Source: an uncultured Odoribacter sp. (GTDB lineage: Bacteria; Bacteroidota; Bacteroidia; Bacteroidales; Marinifilaceae). Taken from it: a stretch of DNA of 64,000 nucleotides. The stretch covers positions 144,933-208,932 of the forward strand of contig CAJTPD010000004.1 in the NCBI GenBank assembly GCA_910578105.1, read 5' to 3'. The position numbers and the translations under genes were made by a program. This document shows, piece by piece, positions 52,296 to 62,112 of this stretch (position 1 is the first letter of the stretch; each line of letters opens with the position of its first letter). The notes below the pieces were generated by a model. The model was not told the DNA's origin. It ran no database searches and saw nothing but the letters and a program-made list of their open reading frames with translations.

Positions 52296-53722
52296 TGGTG
52301 GGGTTTATGATAAGGAATATATATATAATTTGTCTGTTGTTGTCGGGATTGATGACAGAGGCACAAATCAGGTTATTGCCGGGCGGACAGGCTCAGGTCA
52401 GTAATCTGGATATAGCCCGTACGGAGGGCAACTTGTTTGTATCGATGAATGTTGATTGGTCCGGGTTGGAAATAAAGGGCAACCGGGAGATGTTTTTCAC
52501 TCCTGTACTTTGTTTTGGGGAAAAGACATTGACGTTACCATCCATATTGGTTGCCGGCCGTAACCGTTATTATCATCATTTGCGTAGTAAAAGTGCAGAC
52601 AGTACTGTAATGCTTTATCGCCGGAGTGAAGTGACGGCGATGGATTACCGGGCGGTAGTGCCTTATGAGTCGTGGATGAATGAGTCGAAGCTTGTGATGG
52701 ACGAGAGGGAATGTGGTTGTTGCAGTGATACGTTGGCACAAAACAGAGATACTTTGGTGACTCTCAATTTTGCGCCGAAGGTTTTCCGGCCGCAGTTTGT
52801 TTACATTCCACCCAAAGCGGAAATGGTGAAAATGCGTGAGATGAAAGGAAGTGCGTATATCGATTTCCCGGTAAACCGGACAGAGATTCATGAGAATTAC
52901 CGTAGTAATTATACGGAATTGCAGAAGATTCGCAATACGATAGATGTTGTGCGTAATGATGCAGACACACGTATCACTTCCGTGTTCATCAAAGGATATG
53001 CATCGCCGGAGGGGGCTTTTGCCAACAATGTACGCCTGGCGAAAGGACGGACGCAAACGCTGAAAGAGTATGTGCGCAAGCAATATGCTTTCCCTGACAC
53101 GTTGCTGACGACAGATTTTGAGGCGGAAGACTGGAGCGGATTGGAGCGTTATGTTGCGGCTTCCGGTCTGTCGGAGAAAGAGGGTATCCTCGCTTTAATT
53201 GGCAGTGATTTGGAACCGGACGTCAAAGAACGGAAAATCAAACAGATGTATCCGGCAGATTATGCTTATCTCTATCGTCATGTTTATCCCGGTTTGCGTC
53301 ATTCGGATTATGTTGTGGAGTATGAAGTACGTGCCTATACTGACGTGGAGGAAGTGAAACGGTTGCTCAGAACACAGCCGCAGAAACTGAGTTTGCAGGA
53401 AATGTATGTAGCGGCGCAGGAAATGGTGCCGGGTAGTGATGAGTACAATGAGACATTTGAAATTGCTGTGCGCATGTTCCCGGATGATTCGGTTGCCAAT
53501 CTGAATGCTGCCAATACGGCGATGGGATTAGGCGACCTGAAGAATGCTGCCCGTTATCTGGAAAAAGCAGGTGATAGTGCGGAAGCAGTGTATGCCCGTG
53601 CTATTTATGCTGCGTTGAATAACGACTATGATACGGCTGCCAGATTGTTTGCCGATGCGCGACAGAGGGGCATTGCCCAAGCAGCCGATGCGCTGAAACA
53701 ATTGCAAGAAATGAAAAAGTAA
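52295..53722 (+). CDS. DUF3868 protein with OmpA-like domain
   Basis: 475 residues. The ATG at 52295 overlaps the previous stop; a second ATG at 52307 follows a GGTGGGG stretch and may be the true start. After a signal peptide comes the DUF3868 domain (about 25-190), with a CGCC cysteine cluster near residue 138-141. An OmpA-like region follows (VFIKGYASPEGAFANNVRLAKGR), in which the canonical peptidoglycan-binding NxxLSxxRA is replaced by NVRLAKGRTQ. A C-terminal TPR-like helical segment closes it. It is likely to be an outer-membrane or periplasmic anchor for fimbrial assembly. Confidence 0.88.
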   Translation: MVGFMIRNIYIICLLLSGLMTEAQIRLLPGGQAQVSNLDIARTEGNLFVSMNVDWSGLEIKGNREMFFTPVLCFGEKTLTLPSILVAGRNRYYHHLRSKSADSTVMLYRRSEVTAMDYRAVVPYESWMNESKLVMDERECGCCSDTLAQNRDTLVTLNFAPKVFRPQFVYIPPKAEMVKMREMKGSAYIDFPVNRTEIHENYRSNYTELQKIRNTIDVVRNDADTRITSVFIKGYASPEGAFANNVRLAKGRTQTLKEYVRKQYAFPDTLLTTDFEAEDWSGLERYVAASGLSEKEGILALIGSDLEPDVKERKIKQMYPADYAYLYRHVYPGLRHSDYVVEYEVRAYTDVEEVKRLLRTQPQKLSLQEMYVAAQEMVPGSDEYNETFEIAVRMFPDDSVANLNAANTAMGLGDLKNAARYLEKAGDSAEAVYARAIYAALNNDYDTAARLFADARQRGIAQAADALKQLQEMKK

Positions 53723-53737
53723 TAAATATAGAACGAT

Positions 53738-55771
53738 ATGAAAGCTTTGATTAAATTCTTAATGTATGCTTTAATTTTTGGTTTGCTGGCAGGATGCCAC
53801 AAGCATGAGGTAGGACCGGGGAAGAATGATTCTATGCTGGAGGGGGTAGACGATAACAGTACTGTTTACATGAGTGTCAAAGTACAGCTTCCTGTGGTTC
53901 CTGGTGCCCGTAGTCAGAGTCAAGATAATGGTAGTTCGGACGGTGGAAATGAGGAGGGGCAGGATTATGAGAACAATGTAAACAACATCTTGCTGGTACT
54001 CGCGGAGCCGGACAGCAATATTTATATTGCACATGGATTGGCCGGGGCTTTGAAACAGCAAAATGGCATCGTAACCACGACGGCTGCAATTACCCAGACT
54101 TCACTTTCGCATTATTACAGCAAATATGCACTCAACAGAGTGACAGAACTGCCAAGTGGCAGAGAGAATATTCTGGTTTATGCTTTCTGTAATCCGCCAC
54201 AGGATTTGTTGGATGTTTTTAATAAGAATTTGCCGAAAGACGAAAAACTTCGGTCGAGTTGGTTTCATTCAGCGTGCAAGGTGATAGGAAGCAATAATCC
54301 GGACAATACCGGAATGACCGATGGTTCCAACCGTTCTATTTGGGCCAAGAATACTTTTCTTATGTCGAATTCGGAGGTGGCTGTAGTAACTATTCCGAGG
54401 ACTTTTGATGAATGGTTGCTGAATTATTCTACCATAGCTAATCCTCTCCTGTTAACTAAAGATAAACCCATACCTGTGGAGCGTTCCGTGGCACGTTTCG
54501 ATTTTAAGGATGGCTCCGATTATCCTGGCACAAATACCTATGACGTGGATGTTGCCGGACAAAATGGTGGTAAACTTCAGGTGAAATTGATACGTATGGC
54601 ACTGGTAAACATGAGCAAACATTTCTATTATTTGAAACATGTTTCCAATGCTGATAACGGGCATGCTGATGCTATTATTTGCGGAAAGGAAACAACAACA
54701 AATCATGTAGTGGATACTGATGCGGAGGCACCTCATAAACACGAATCTATTAAGGGACAGACTCCTGAGGAATTGAAATTGACAGACTATTTCAATTTTT
54801 ATTTATTTAATCAGGATGGTTCAATTGATGAAAATACCCGCAAAGGGTGGAACAACTATCGGATTGATGATGTAATAAGTGGTGACAACGATGTGCTTGG
54901 CGGAGGAGACAAATGGACCGGGACGGTGAATCCTGTTGATAAATCGGGTTATCATATTTGGCGTTATGTTACTGAAAATACGGTATCACACGATGATTTT
55001 CAGACGCATGCAGTTTCTACTGGTATTGTTTTTAAAGGCAAATTGCTGGTAGACAGAAATGACGAAGGTGTGAATGAAACACTTCGGAAAGCGGTCCATG
55101 GAGAATACAGTCTGCCGGACGATAATGGGTATGTTTATCAGGTTGACGGAAAAACTTATCCGCTTTTGTTTGTGTATATGAGTAATATATATGTCGGCTG
55201 GAATGACCAGATTAAGCATTTTATTTCGGAGGATTACAACGGACAGGCTATGTACAATGATGCTCATGCTGAATATACGTATACAAATGATAAAGGCGAG
55301 AGTACCACTAAAACTGTTGATGAATGGTACCAGAATCTGGTTCAGGTTTACAAGGCTAATGGGAAAGATACGGAGAATTTCTTTGTAAAAGAAGCATTGA
55401 ATATTTTCCGTGCCGCTGCTACAGCTCACGGTTTTACCATATACCAGGCCAGTGATGATTCCGAAGATTATAATCCTGATATGCAAAAAGAGGGAGAAGG
55501 TCCGGGATTTTATTTTTATTATTTCTACTGGAACCGTCATAATGATAATGGTAGGAATGGGGTGATGGGGCCGATGGAATTTGCAGTGGTTCGTAATAAT
55601 GTTTATAAATTGTCGGTTACCCGCATCAGTCAATTGGGACATCCGCGTATTTCCAGCAATGATCCGGATAAACCAACTCCGGATAAGCCTGATGAGGATG
55701 GTAAACTGTATTTCACAGTCAATGTAGAGGTATTGCCTTGGACAGTACGAGTAAACAATATTATATTCTAA
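53738..55771 (+). CDS. Mfa1-like type V fimbrial major subunit
   Basis: 677 residues. It is made as a lipoprotein precursor: the lipobox LLAGC puts the lipid cysteine at 20. An arginine at 58 (VVPGARSQS) lies where type V pilins are cleaved by Arg-specific protease to free the groove for donor-strand polymerisation. The N-terminal beta-domain contains RENILVYAFCNPP. The C-terminal domain ends VNVEVLPWTVRVNNIIF, the usual Mfa1 C-terminal strand that acts as donor. It should form the fimbrial shaft. It is followed 13 bp later by the anchor gene. Confidence 0.88.
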   Translation: MKALIKFLMYALIFGLLAGCHKHEVGPGKNDSMLEGVDDNSTVYMSVKVQLPVVPGARSQSQDNGSSDGGNEEGQDYENNVNNILLVLAEPDSNIYIAHGLAGALKQQNGIVTTTAAITQTSLSHYYSKYALNRVTELPSGRENILVYAFCNPPQDLLDVFNKNLPKDEKLRSSWFHSACKVIGSNNPDNTGMTDGSNRSIWAKNTFLMSNSEVAVVTIPRTFDEWLLNYSTIANPLLLTKDKPIPVERSVARFDFKDGSDYPGTNTYDVDVAGQNGGKLQVKLIRMALVNMSKHFYYLKHVSNADNGHADAIICGKETTTNHVVDTDAEAPHKHESIKGQTPEELKLTDYFNFYLFNQDGSIDENTRKGWNNYRIDDVISGDNDVLGGGDKWTGTVNPVDKSGYHIWRYVTENTVSHDDFQTHAVSTGIVFKGKLLVDRNDEGVNETLRKAVHGEYSLPDDNGYVYQVDGKTYPLLFVYMSNIYVGWNDQIKHFISEDYNGQAMYNDAHAEYTYTNDKGESTTKTVDEWYQNLVQVYKANGKDTENFFVKEALNIFRAAATAHGFTIYQASDDSEDYNPDMQKEGEGPGFYFYYFYWNRHNDNGRNGVMGPMEFAVVRNNVYKLSVTRISQLGHPRISSNDPDKPTPDKPDEDGKLYFTVNVEVLPWTVRVNNIIF

Positions 55772-55784
55772 GTATCAGAAAGGG

Positions 55785-56786
55785 ATGAAACGAGATATAA
55801 TTTTCTGCCGGATGAGAACACTTGTTGTTTTCGTGATGCTCGTCGCCCTGTCTTCGTGTGAGAAGATTTACGATGATTTGGAGGCGTGTCCGCATGGGGT
55901 ATCCCTGCGTTTTGTGTACGATTACCACATGGAGAGAGGCAATGCTTTTCCGTGGAATGTAGATTGTTTGACACTCTATGTGTATGACGATGAAGACAAT
56001 TACGTGGCGACGTATGTTGTGACAGATTCAGTGTTGCGGGATGAAAACTATCGTATGCGTTTGGAATTGCCAAAAGGACATTATCATTTTGTGGCTTACG
56101 GTGGTCTTGCTTGTGAAAAGAGTTCTTTTTCGGTGACGAAAGCTCCTGTTGATACGTCCCGTTTGGAAAGTCTTCACGTATTGATGGATGCGTATCAGTA
56201 TTCGGATACGGTGCATGAGAATCTGCACGGCTTGTATTGGGGCGACTTGGAATTGGAAACAGCTGACCTTTATCAGGAAGGTACGGTGGAAATGATGAAG
56301 AATACGAACAATATTCGTATTGTCTTGCAGGATGTGAATTCCGAACAACCAGTGTATGGTAAAGATTTTACGTTTTCAATCAGGGATGATAATACACTTT
56401 TCGGTGCGGACAATGACTTGCCGGAAAACGGAGAGGTGACCTATACACCCTGGGCCCAGGGGGATGCTTTTATCGGTTTAAATACAGCCGGAATGGAGGT
56501 TATCGGTGCTTATGCGGAATTGTCTGTATCGCGGTTGATGACAAAAAACGCACCTGTATTGCTGATAAAAAGTGTGGATACGGGAGAGGATGTGATTGAT
56601 ATTCCCTTATTGAATTATCTAAGACTGTATAAAAGTGAGCTTTATAGCAAGATGGGGGAACAGGAATTCCTTGACCGTCAGAGTACCTGGACATTGCTTT
56701 TTCTTTTGGATAGTCAGAAACGCTGGGTGCAGACCTATATCAAAATCAATGATTGGAAGGTTGTAATTAACGAAACAAGTCTTTGA
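55785..56786 (+). CDS. FimB/Mfa2-family fimbrial anchor subunit
   Basis: 333 residues (an ATG at 55812 is an alternative start). The lipobox is LSSC, followed by EKIYDDLEACPHGVSLRF, the classic Mfa2/FimB opening. The sequence FPWNVDCLTLYVYDDEDNYV fits the first beta domain. Unlike the three other fimbrillins it has no arginine motif after the lipobox, so it would keep its lipid and cap the base of the pilus in the outer membrane, limiting length as Mfa2 does in Porphyromonas gingivalis. Confidence 0.9.
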   Translation: MKRDIIFCRMRTLVVFVMLVALSSCEKIYDDLEACPHGVSLRFVYDYHMERGNAFPWNVDCLTLYVYDDEDNYVATYVVTDSVLRDENYRMRLELPKGHYHFVAYGGLACEKSSFSVTKAPVDTSRLESLHVLMDAYQYSDTVHENLHGLYWGDLELETADLYQEGTVEMMKNTNNIRIVLQDVNSEQPVYGKDFTFSIRDDNTLFGADNDLPENGEVTYTPWAQGDAFIGLNTAGMEVIGAYAELSVSRLMTKNAPVLLIKSVDTGEDVIDIPLLNYLRLYKSELYSKMGEQEFLDRQSTWTLLFLLDSQKRWVQTYIKINDWKVVINETSL

Positions 56787-56788
56787 AA

Positions 56789-57886
56789 ATGAATAAGTCG
56801 ATATATATGATATTCTTGTTTGCGGCGTTTTGGGGAATAACAGGATGTGAGCAGGGAGAATATCCGGAAATAGAGGAAAGGCCTGGCAGCGTGACCTTAA
56901 AAATCGGCGTGGATATATCTGATATATTGCCTCAGACACGGGCTGACGAAACTCAGGCAGAGAACGATGCAGAGAAAATGCATACCTTGCGTATTATCAT
57001 TGTACGGCCGAATGGCCGTGTAGAACGGGTTAAGTACATAGAATTGGCAAAGCCTGCTACTTTACAATCCTGGGATTTTGATACGATTGTCAGTGGGGAA
57101 ACCAAACAAATTTATCTTATTGTCAATGAGAATACAACTAAAATAGAGGAGAATATAGTCAATAAGGTGACGCCTTATAGTTTTACAAAAATTCATGAAA
57201 AAGAATTTTTTCCGTTGGATGAGATTTATAACCTGACCTTTAGCGTAAATAGTAATACGGAGCAATTGAAAGGACCATTGCCGATGAGCGATATGCACCG
57301 GGTAGAAATTCCGCCTGTTGCTCCCGATGGTAAAGAACATGAAATCGAGTGCCGTCTTACTGTCAGGCGTGCTGCTGTAAAATTTACTTTTTATCTGACT
57401 AATGAAAGTGATAAGAATTTTAAAGTAGTTGGCTTGGAAATGGAAAAAATGGCTCGCCGTTCATATTTTCTGCCGAGGGAATTCAACGGAGAGTATACTG
57501 TTCCTTCTGTAAATAATAATGAATATTATACGTTTAAGCACACATTTCCCAAAGTAGTAGTATTACCGGCAAAATCGAAAACTGAGGTTAATTTATTGAA
57601 GGAGGCAGGGGAGCAGCCGCTTTATCTGATGGAAGGGAAATATGTGGATAATGACAAGGAAAAGGATACAAAATTGAATTATAAGATAGCATTGATGTTG
57701 CAAAGCGATGAGTTCGGAGAGAAACCGTGGAACACGACTTTTGAATATTTCCCGAATTTGCCGGATTTGCCGCGCAATACACATGTTGTTGTTCATGCTA
57801 CACTCCAGCATGATTTGGAGATAAAATGGGAGGTACATGTGCATCCTTATATCAGTGTGCCTCTTGAACCAGATTTCGGATTGTAA
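56789..57886 (+). CDS. Type V fimbrillin-like lipoprotein (accessory subunit)
   Basis: 365 residues from the ATG at 56789. The lipobox ITGC has cysteine 20, and the motif LPQTRADETQ puts arginine 51 at the usual processing place. Two beta-sandwich domains are suggested (TLRIIIVRPNGRVERV, then RRAAVKFTFYLTNES and NTHVVVHATLQHDLEIKWEVHVHPY at the end). It is related to FimB/FimC-type subunits rather than to the major shaft. It is probably an accessory or tip-proximal subunit. It is separated by two bases from the anchor gene. Confidence 0.82.
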   Translation: MNKSIYMIFLFAAFWGITGCEQGEYPEIEERPGSVTLKIGVDISDILPQTRADETQAENDAEKMHTLRIIIVRPNGRVERVKYIELAKPATLQSWDFDTIVSGETKQIYLIVNENTTKIEENIVNKVTPYSFTKIHEKEFFPLDEIYNLTFSVNSNTEQLKGPLPMSDMHRVEIPPVAPDGKEHEIECRLTVRRAAVKFTFYLTNESDKNFKVVGLEMEKMARRSYFLPREFNGEYTVPSVNNNEYYTFKHTFPKVVVLPAKSKTEVNLLKEAGEQPLYLMEGKYVDNDKEKDTKLNYKIALMLQSDEFGEKPWNTTFEYFPNLPDLPRNTHVVVHATLQHDLEIKWEVHVHPYISVPLEPDFGL

Positions 57887-57903
57887 TAAAAGTATGGAAG
57901 ATT

Positions 57904-60900
57904 ATGAAACGCAGTTTTTTATACATTTTAATTTGTATGTTTTTGCTGAGTGTTACAGCCTGTGTGGATGATGAAATACGCCCTTTTGATGATATACCGG
58001 AAGGTGAAACTACAGTAGGTGTTATTGTGGAATTTAATCCGTTGACACCGGCACTGGCGACCCGTGCTTCAGCCGGTGATGCGATTAAAAATATAGAAAG
58101 CCTTTGTGTTCTGGTGTACGGATTGGACGGGAATTTGACAAGTCGTCACCTGATAAAAGGAAGTGACGGGAGTCAAATACCAGGGTATGTGGAAAAAGAT
58201 ACAGAGCGGCAAGATAATGGACAGATTGCTGAATCGGAAACGCCTTGTGCCAAATTCAACCTGACTATTCCTTATGGACTTTACCGTATTTATGCCGTTG
58301 CCAATATGGGGGACTTGAATGGGTACGACGTTCAAACAGTGGATAAATTGAAAAGTATTGTTCTTCAGTGGCAAGAAGATGACACGAAAAAAAATAACCA
58401 GATGCTCGGGCATTTTACTGAGAAAGGTGTATTTTGCAACGACGACAAAGATTACGTGTTAAAGATTAACCGTAAGCATATGGAAGTGCGTGCGGGCATC
58501 CGGCGGGTGGCGTCGAAAGTGACGTTAGCATTTGACGGTTCACAGTTGAAAGAGGGGGTATTTGTATACATCAAATCAGCTCAAATCAAAGATATTCCCC
58601 GAACTTGCTTTTTAGGGAATTCCAATACACCGTCGCAGGCAGATGAATTGATAAAAGAGGGGGATACCATCCGGTATGACCTGCAGTATGATGAAGAAGC
58701 AAACAAAATGATACAGGCTCCTTTTGATGAGCATTATTTGGCGCGTGTCACCAAGGGACGTCCCTATTATCCACACGATTCGGAATATGGAAAAGTTTTT
58801 CATACAGAAACCGAACGGGCCCTTTTCTTTTATGAAAATATGCAGGGAGAGGGTAAGGACAAACGGCAAATACCTGACGGAGATGGGAAACTGCCTTATA
58901 TTGACAAGGATGCTAAATCATATGGTAGTTATATTGAAGTGAAAGCTTATTACCGTTCCATTCACGAAGGTAGGGTGGGGAACGGGGATATTGTTTATCG
59001 TTTTATGCTTGGCAAGGATGTTCTGAAGGATTATAATGCAGAGCGTAACCATCATTATAAACTGACCCTGAGATTCAAGAACTTTGCCAACGATGTAGAT
59101 TGGCACATTGAGTATGAGGAAGAAGACCCGAGTATTCAGGTTCCTGAACCTTATTTTATATCTTATTTGTATAACCACAAGATGATGTTTCCTGTAAAAG
59201 TCAATACAGGGGGGCATAAATTGGTGAGTCTGACAGCGCGTATTGATACCAATTCGTGGGCACCTTATAATGCGCCTTATCTGGATTACTACAGGGCAAT
59301 GGATCCTAATGTAACGAAAGGAGCACAATTGAATCCTTGGAATGGTTTTTTGTCTTTGCGAAGAACACGGGAAACAGTTGTTACAATGCCGGGAGATGAT
59401 CAGTTTCCTGCTCTTAATCGCCTTAATAAAGAATATTGGGAGCATTTTAAGCGTGGAGAAAGGGATTATAATGTGGGTCCCGGCGAATATGATTCGGACG
59501 ATGGGGATGGGAAATATTATGTATATACGGGAGAAAACGGAGAGATGAATTTTTTCCTACCCATGTACACCCGGGCTAAACAGTTGCTTATAAAATCGGG
59601 TTATACGGGCAATAATCCATATGTGGCTTATCAGCGTAAAGCAATTGTTTTTCTGGAAGGGAAATTAGATAATGGTACTACGATGCAAAAGTTTGCCAGA
59701 ATCATGCAGGTACGCCGGGTAGTAAATCCGAAAGGTATTTGGCGGAACCATGATAATGATAAGGATTTTCATGTCGTTTTGAAGCGATTGCCAAGGGAAA
59801 TAAGTGAGTCATTTGAAGAGTTTACTTCCGAAGGCAAATGGCGGGCTTATCCGATTGTTGACCCAACGGATTTAGTCAGACTTGACGGACAAAACGATAC
59901 GGTGACGGGAAACACAGGTACTCCGATTGATTTTACGATTCATTTTAATGGAACATGTGATGCCAGTCAGAGCCGGTGTGCTATTATTCGGGTAGAGTAT
60001 CATGATTACAGTTGTTTTCATCTGATTTTTGTCCGTCAAGGAAATGCGCCTATTGATTTGGCTGGTAACGGGACCTGGTGGCATACGAGCAATATGCGTA
60101 CTTACAGTACAGAAGCCGGTTGTCCGTTAGAAGAAGGTTCGTTGTTTAAATTTGGTAACTGGGACCAGCCGATAGATGCTACCAGTAACGCGAATGACGT
60201 AATACCGTGGACGGAAGTGGGACCTGATGATTTCAAAAATCATGCCAATACTTCTTTTTTAATAGCAGGTACCGCCAAATCTGCATTATGGTCACAAATC
60301 ACCGCACAGGGAACGACAGGAAGTTTTTCTGCTCCGGGACTTCCTCCGTTTGTGTCTGGCAGAAAGGTGTCTGTTGCTTCATTTGATGACTATAATGCTC
60401 TTTGGGAACATGATGATATTGAGAATGCTTACGGTGTGATGTACGGAAATGATGCGACTGAAACACTTACTACTTTGGAAGAGGTATACGGACATCGTTA
60501 CGATAAACATCGGGGTGGTGCGGGGTATGGGATGCGGGGAATTTTTGTCTATAATAGAGAGAGCGGAGACAATTTGTTTTTTCCGATAGGAGCTTCCGGT
60601 TATGGTCACAGAAAGCATAAGGACGGTAAAGGAACGGCGGTATTGAGGTATGGCGGCCGGTACAAACCTCTGGATAAAAGTAATCCGTCAACAGGGGATT
60701 ATTTGAATTTCCGCCCATTGATGTATGATATTTATATGCGTCCCGGAGCTATTTATTGGTTGGAAAAAAGAGTGAATACCACCAGAAAGAACGGAGAAAA
60801 AGTAACAGAGGCAATCGGTTGGGATATAAATTACTTCACTTTTGATTTCAATTATATCAGTTCGGCGAATGTATTTTCTCCGAATAATAGTAATAATAGC

Positions 60901-60933
60901 GATGCTTGTTTTGTGCGTTGTGTGGAAAAATAG
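57904..60933 (+). CDS. Large DUF4906 fimbrial protein, putative tip adhesin
   Basis: 1009 residues. The lipobox TAC puts cysteine at 20 and a TR motif (ALATRASAGD) arginine at 54, so it follows the same processing scheme. The first 400 residues are fimbrillin-like (SLCVLVYGLDGNLTSRHLI, GLYRIYAVANMGDLNGY). The rest contains a DUF4906-type region (SRCAIIRVEYHDYSCFHLIFVRQG) and a long C-terminal domain with many Trp, Tyr and Gly, ending SDACFVRCVEK. The size and position after the shaft and accessory subunits suggest a tip adhesin, analogous to Mfa5/FimE in role; the receptor is unknown. Confidence 0.85.
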   Translation: MKRSFLYILICMFLLSVTACVDDEIRPFDDIPEGETTVGVIVEFNPLTPALATRASAGDAIKNIESLCVLVYGLDGNLTSRHLIKGSDGSQIPGYVEKDTERQDNGQIAESETPCAKFNLTIPYGLYRIYAVANMGDLNGYDVQTVDKLKSIVLQWQEDDTKKNNQMLGHFTEKGVFCNDDKDYVLKINRKHMEVRAGIRRVASKVTLAFDGSQLKEGVFVYIKSAQIKDIPRTCFLGNSNTPSQADELIKEGDTIRYDLQYDEEANKMIQAPFDEHYLARVTKGRPYYPHDSEYGKVFHTETERALFFYENMQGEGKDKRQIPDGDGKLPYIDKDAKSYGSYIEVKAYYRSIHEGRVGNGDIVYRFMLGKDVLKDYNAERNHHYKLTLRFKNFANDVDWHIEYEEEDPSIQVPEPYFISYLYNHKMMFPVKVNTGGHKLVSLTARIDTNSWAPYNAPYLDYYRAMDPNVTKGAQLNPWNGFLSLRRTRETVVTMPGDDQFPALNRLNKEYWEHFKRGERDYNVGPGEYDSDDGDGKYYVYTGENGEMNFFLPMYTRAKQLLIKSGYTGNNPYVAYQRKAIVFLEGKLDNGTTMQKFARIMQVRRVVNPKGIWRNHDNDKDFHVVLKRLPREISESFEEFTSEGKWRAYPIVDPTDLVRLDGQNDTVTGNTGTPIDFTIHFNGTCDASQSRCAIIRVEYHDYSCFHLIFVRQGNAPIDLAGNGTWWHTSNMRTYSTEAGCPLEEGSLFKFGNWDQPIDATSNANDVIPWTEVGPDDFKNHANTSFLIAGTAKSALWSQITAQGTTGSFSAPGLPPFVSGRKVSVASFDDYNALWEHDDIENAYGVMYGNDATETLTTLEEVYGHRYDKHRGGAGYGMRGIFVYNRESGDNLFFPIGASGYGHRKHKDGKGTAVLRYGGRYKPLDKSNPSTGDYLNFRPLMYDIYMRPGAIYWLEKRVNTTRKNGEKVTEAIGWDINYFTFDFNYISSANVFSPNNSNNSDACFVRCVEK

Positions 60934-60945
60934 CCGGATGTAAAA

Positions 60946-61890
60946 ATGAGAATTTGTTGTATATTATTTGCCCTGTCTGTGTTACTTTTTATCAGTACAG
61001 ACGGGGCGAATGTTTTTGTGCCGGAGAAGGGGGTACGGATGGATACTTTGTCCGGGATGCCGGAATTGCCATTGCCGTCTGTTCCTCCGGAATTGCAAAG
61101 TGTGCCGGAACGGGCGGCTTATGTATTGGCTCATTTTTGGGATGGGATGGATTTCCGGGATACCCTCCGCAGCCACAATAAAGCTTTCATTGAGCAGAAT
61201 TTTGTCAATTTTGTTTCTCTTTTTCCACATGCTTCCGGAGAGGACCGGGCTATAGCGGTGAGGTTGCTGCTGAAAGCTGCAGAAGCGGATGTTCCGGCTT
61301 ATAGGCTTTTGGCAGAGGTGGCTGGAAAATATCTTTACGATACGGATTCCCCGATGTTGTGTGAGGAATATTATATCTTGTTTCTGGAAGAGTTTGTAAC
61401 TGCATCTGTCTGGGACGAGGTCGGAAAAGTACGGTTCCGGTATTTGCTTGAAGCTGCCCGGAAAAATCGTCCCGGAACACCGGCCGCCGATTTTACTTAT
61501 GTAACACGTGAAGGAAAGCAACAGACCCTTTATGGTACTTTGGGCGGAAATCTGTTATTAATTTTTTATGATCCTGCTTGTGACTATTGTCAGGAGGTTA
61601 TGACGCTATTGCGTGGTGATGTTTTTCTCTGCCGGCAGGTACGGGATAAACGTCTGACAGTGCTTGCCGTTTGTGTTGATACCGACCGTGAAATATGGGA
61701 ACTGACAAAGACAGATTTGCCGGCAGAGTGGATTGCCGGTTTTGATGCGGGTAATTTACAGGAGAAAGAATTGTATGTACTTTCCGGATTGCCAACGTTT
61801 TATCTATTGGATGCAGCTCGGAGTGTAGTATTGAAAGAGATTCTGCCGCAAGTGCTGATTCCGGTGCTGACAGCCAAATTGGGTGGATAA
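60946..61890 (+). CDS. DUF5106/thioredoxin-fold exported protein at the end of the fimbrial operon
   Basis: 314 residues with a signal peptide (about 1-20). The middle (about 45-180) matches the DUF5106 helical domain (VLAHFWDGMDFRDTL, FVNFVSLFPHAS). The C-terminal part is a TlpA/AhpC-type thioredoxin fold with the active-site motif CDYC in FYDPACDYCQEV and the cis-Pro strand LSGLPTFYLLD. It lies only 12 bp after the adhesin gene. It may form or isomerise disulfides in the cysteine-bearing fimbrial proteins; that role is inferred. Confidence 0.85.
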   Translation: MRICCILFALSVLLFISTDGANVFVPEKGVRMDTLSGMPELPLPSVPPELQSVPERAAYVLAHFWDGMDFRDTLRSHNKAFIEQNFVNFVSLFPHASGEDRAIAVRLLLKAAEADVPAYRLLAEVAGKYLYDTDSPMLCEEYYILFLEEFVTASVWDEVGKVRFRYLLEAARKNRPGTPAADFTYVTREGKQQTLYGTLGGNLLLIFYDPACDYCQEVMTLLRGDVFLCRQVRDKRLTVLAVCVDTDREIWELTKTDLPAEWIAGFDAGNLQEKELYVLSGLPTFYLLDAARSVVLKEILPQVLIPVLTAKLGG

Positions 61891-61993
61891 CGGCGTGAGA
61901 TATGTTTATCTCCAACGGTTTTTGATAAGTGTTTGTCAGACGGGTTCAATGTTGTTTTTTAATTTTACATTTCTCTAATCTGTATTTTAATAT

Positions 61994-62001
61994 TATCTTT
62001 G
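61994..62001 (+). promoter_or_regulatory. -7 element of pdxA
   Basis: TATCTTTG, with a predicted leader of about 105 bases. The gap before it (61891-61990) holds a weak 6-bp hairpin at 61897-61912, a possible end of the fimbrial transcript. The leader holds a 10-codon ORF (62032-62064). Confidence 0.5.
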
Positions 62002-62112
62002 CTTTGGATAAAATAATAAAAGCTTAAGTTTATGAAATTGCTGAGTCCGGGGTTTTCAGTATAATGCCTTTGTGTTAGCCGGCTGTTTGTAAACTACATT
62101 AAAATATAATAT

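Noticed and set aside
54986-55642. 218-codon open frame opposite the Mfa1-like gene
   Set aside because: An antisense shadow of a gene with strong family features at both ends.
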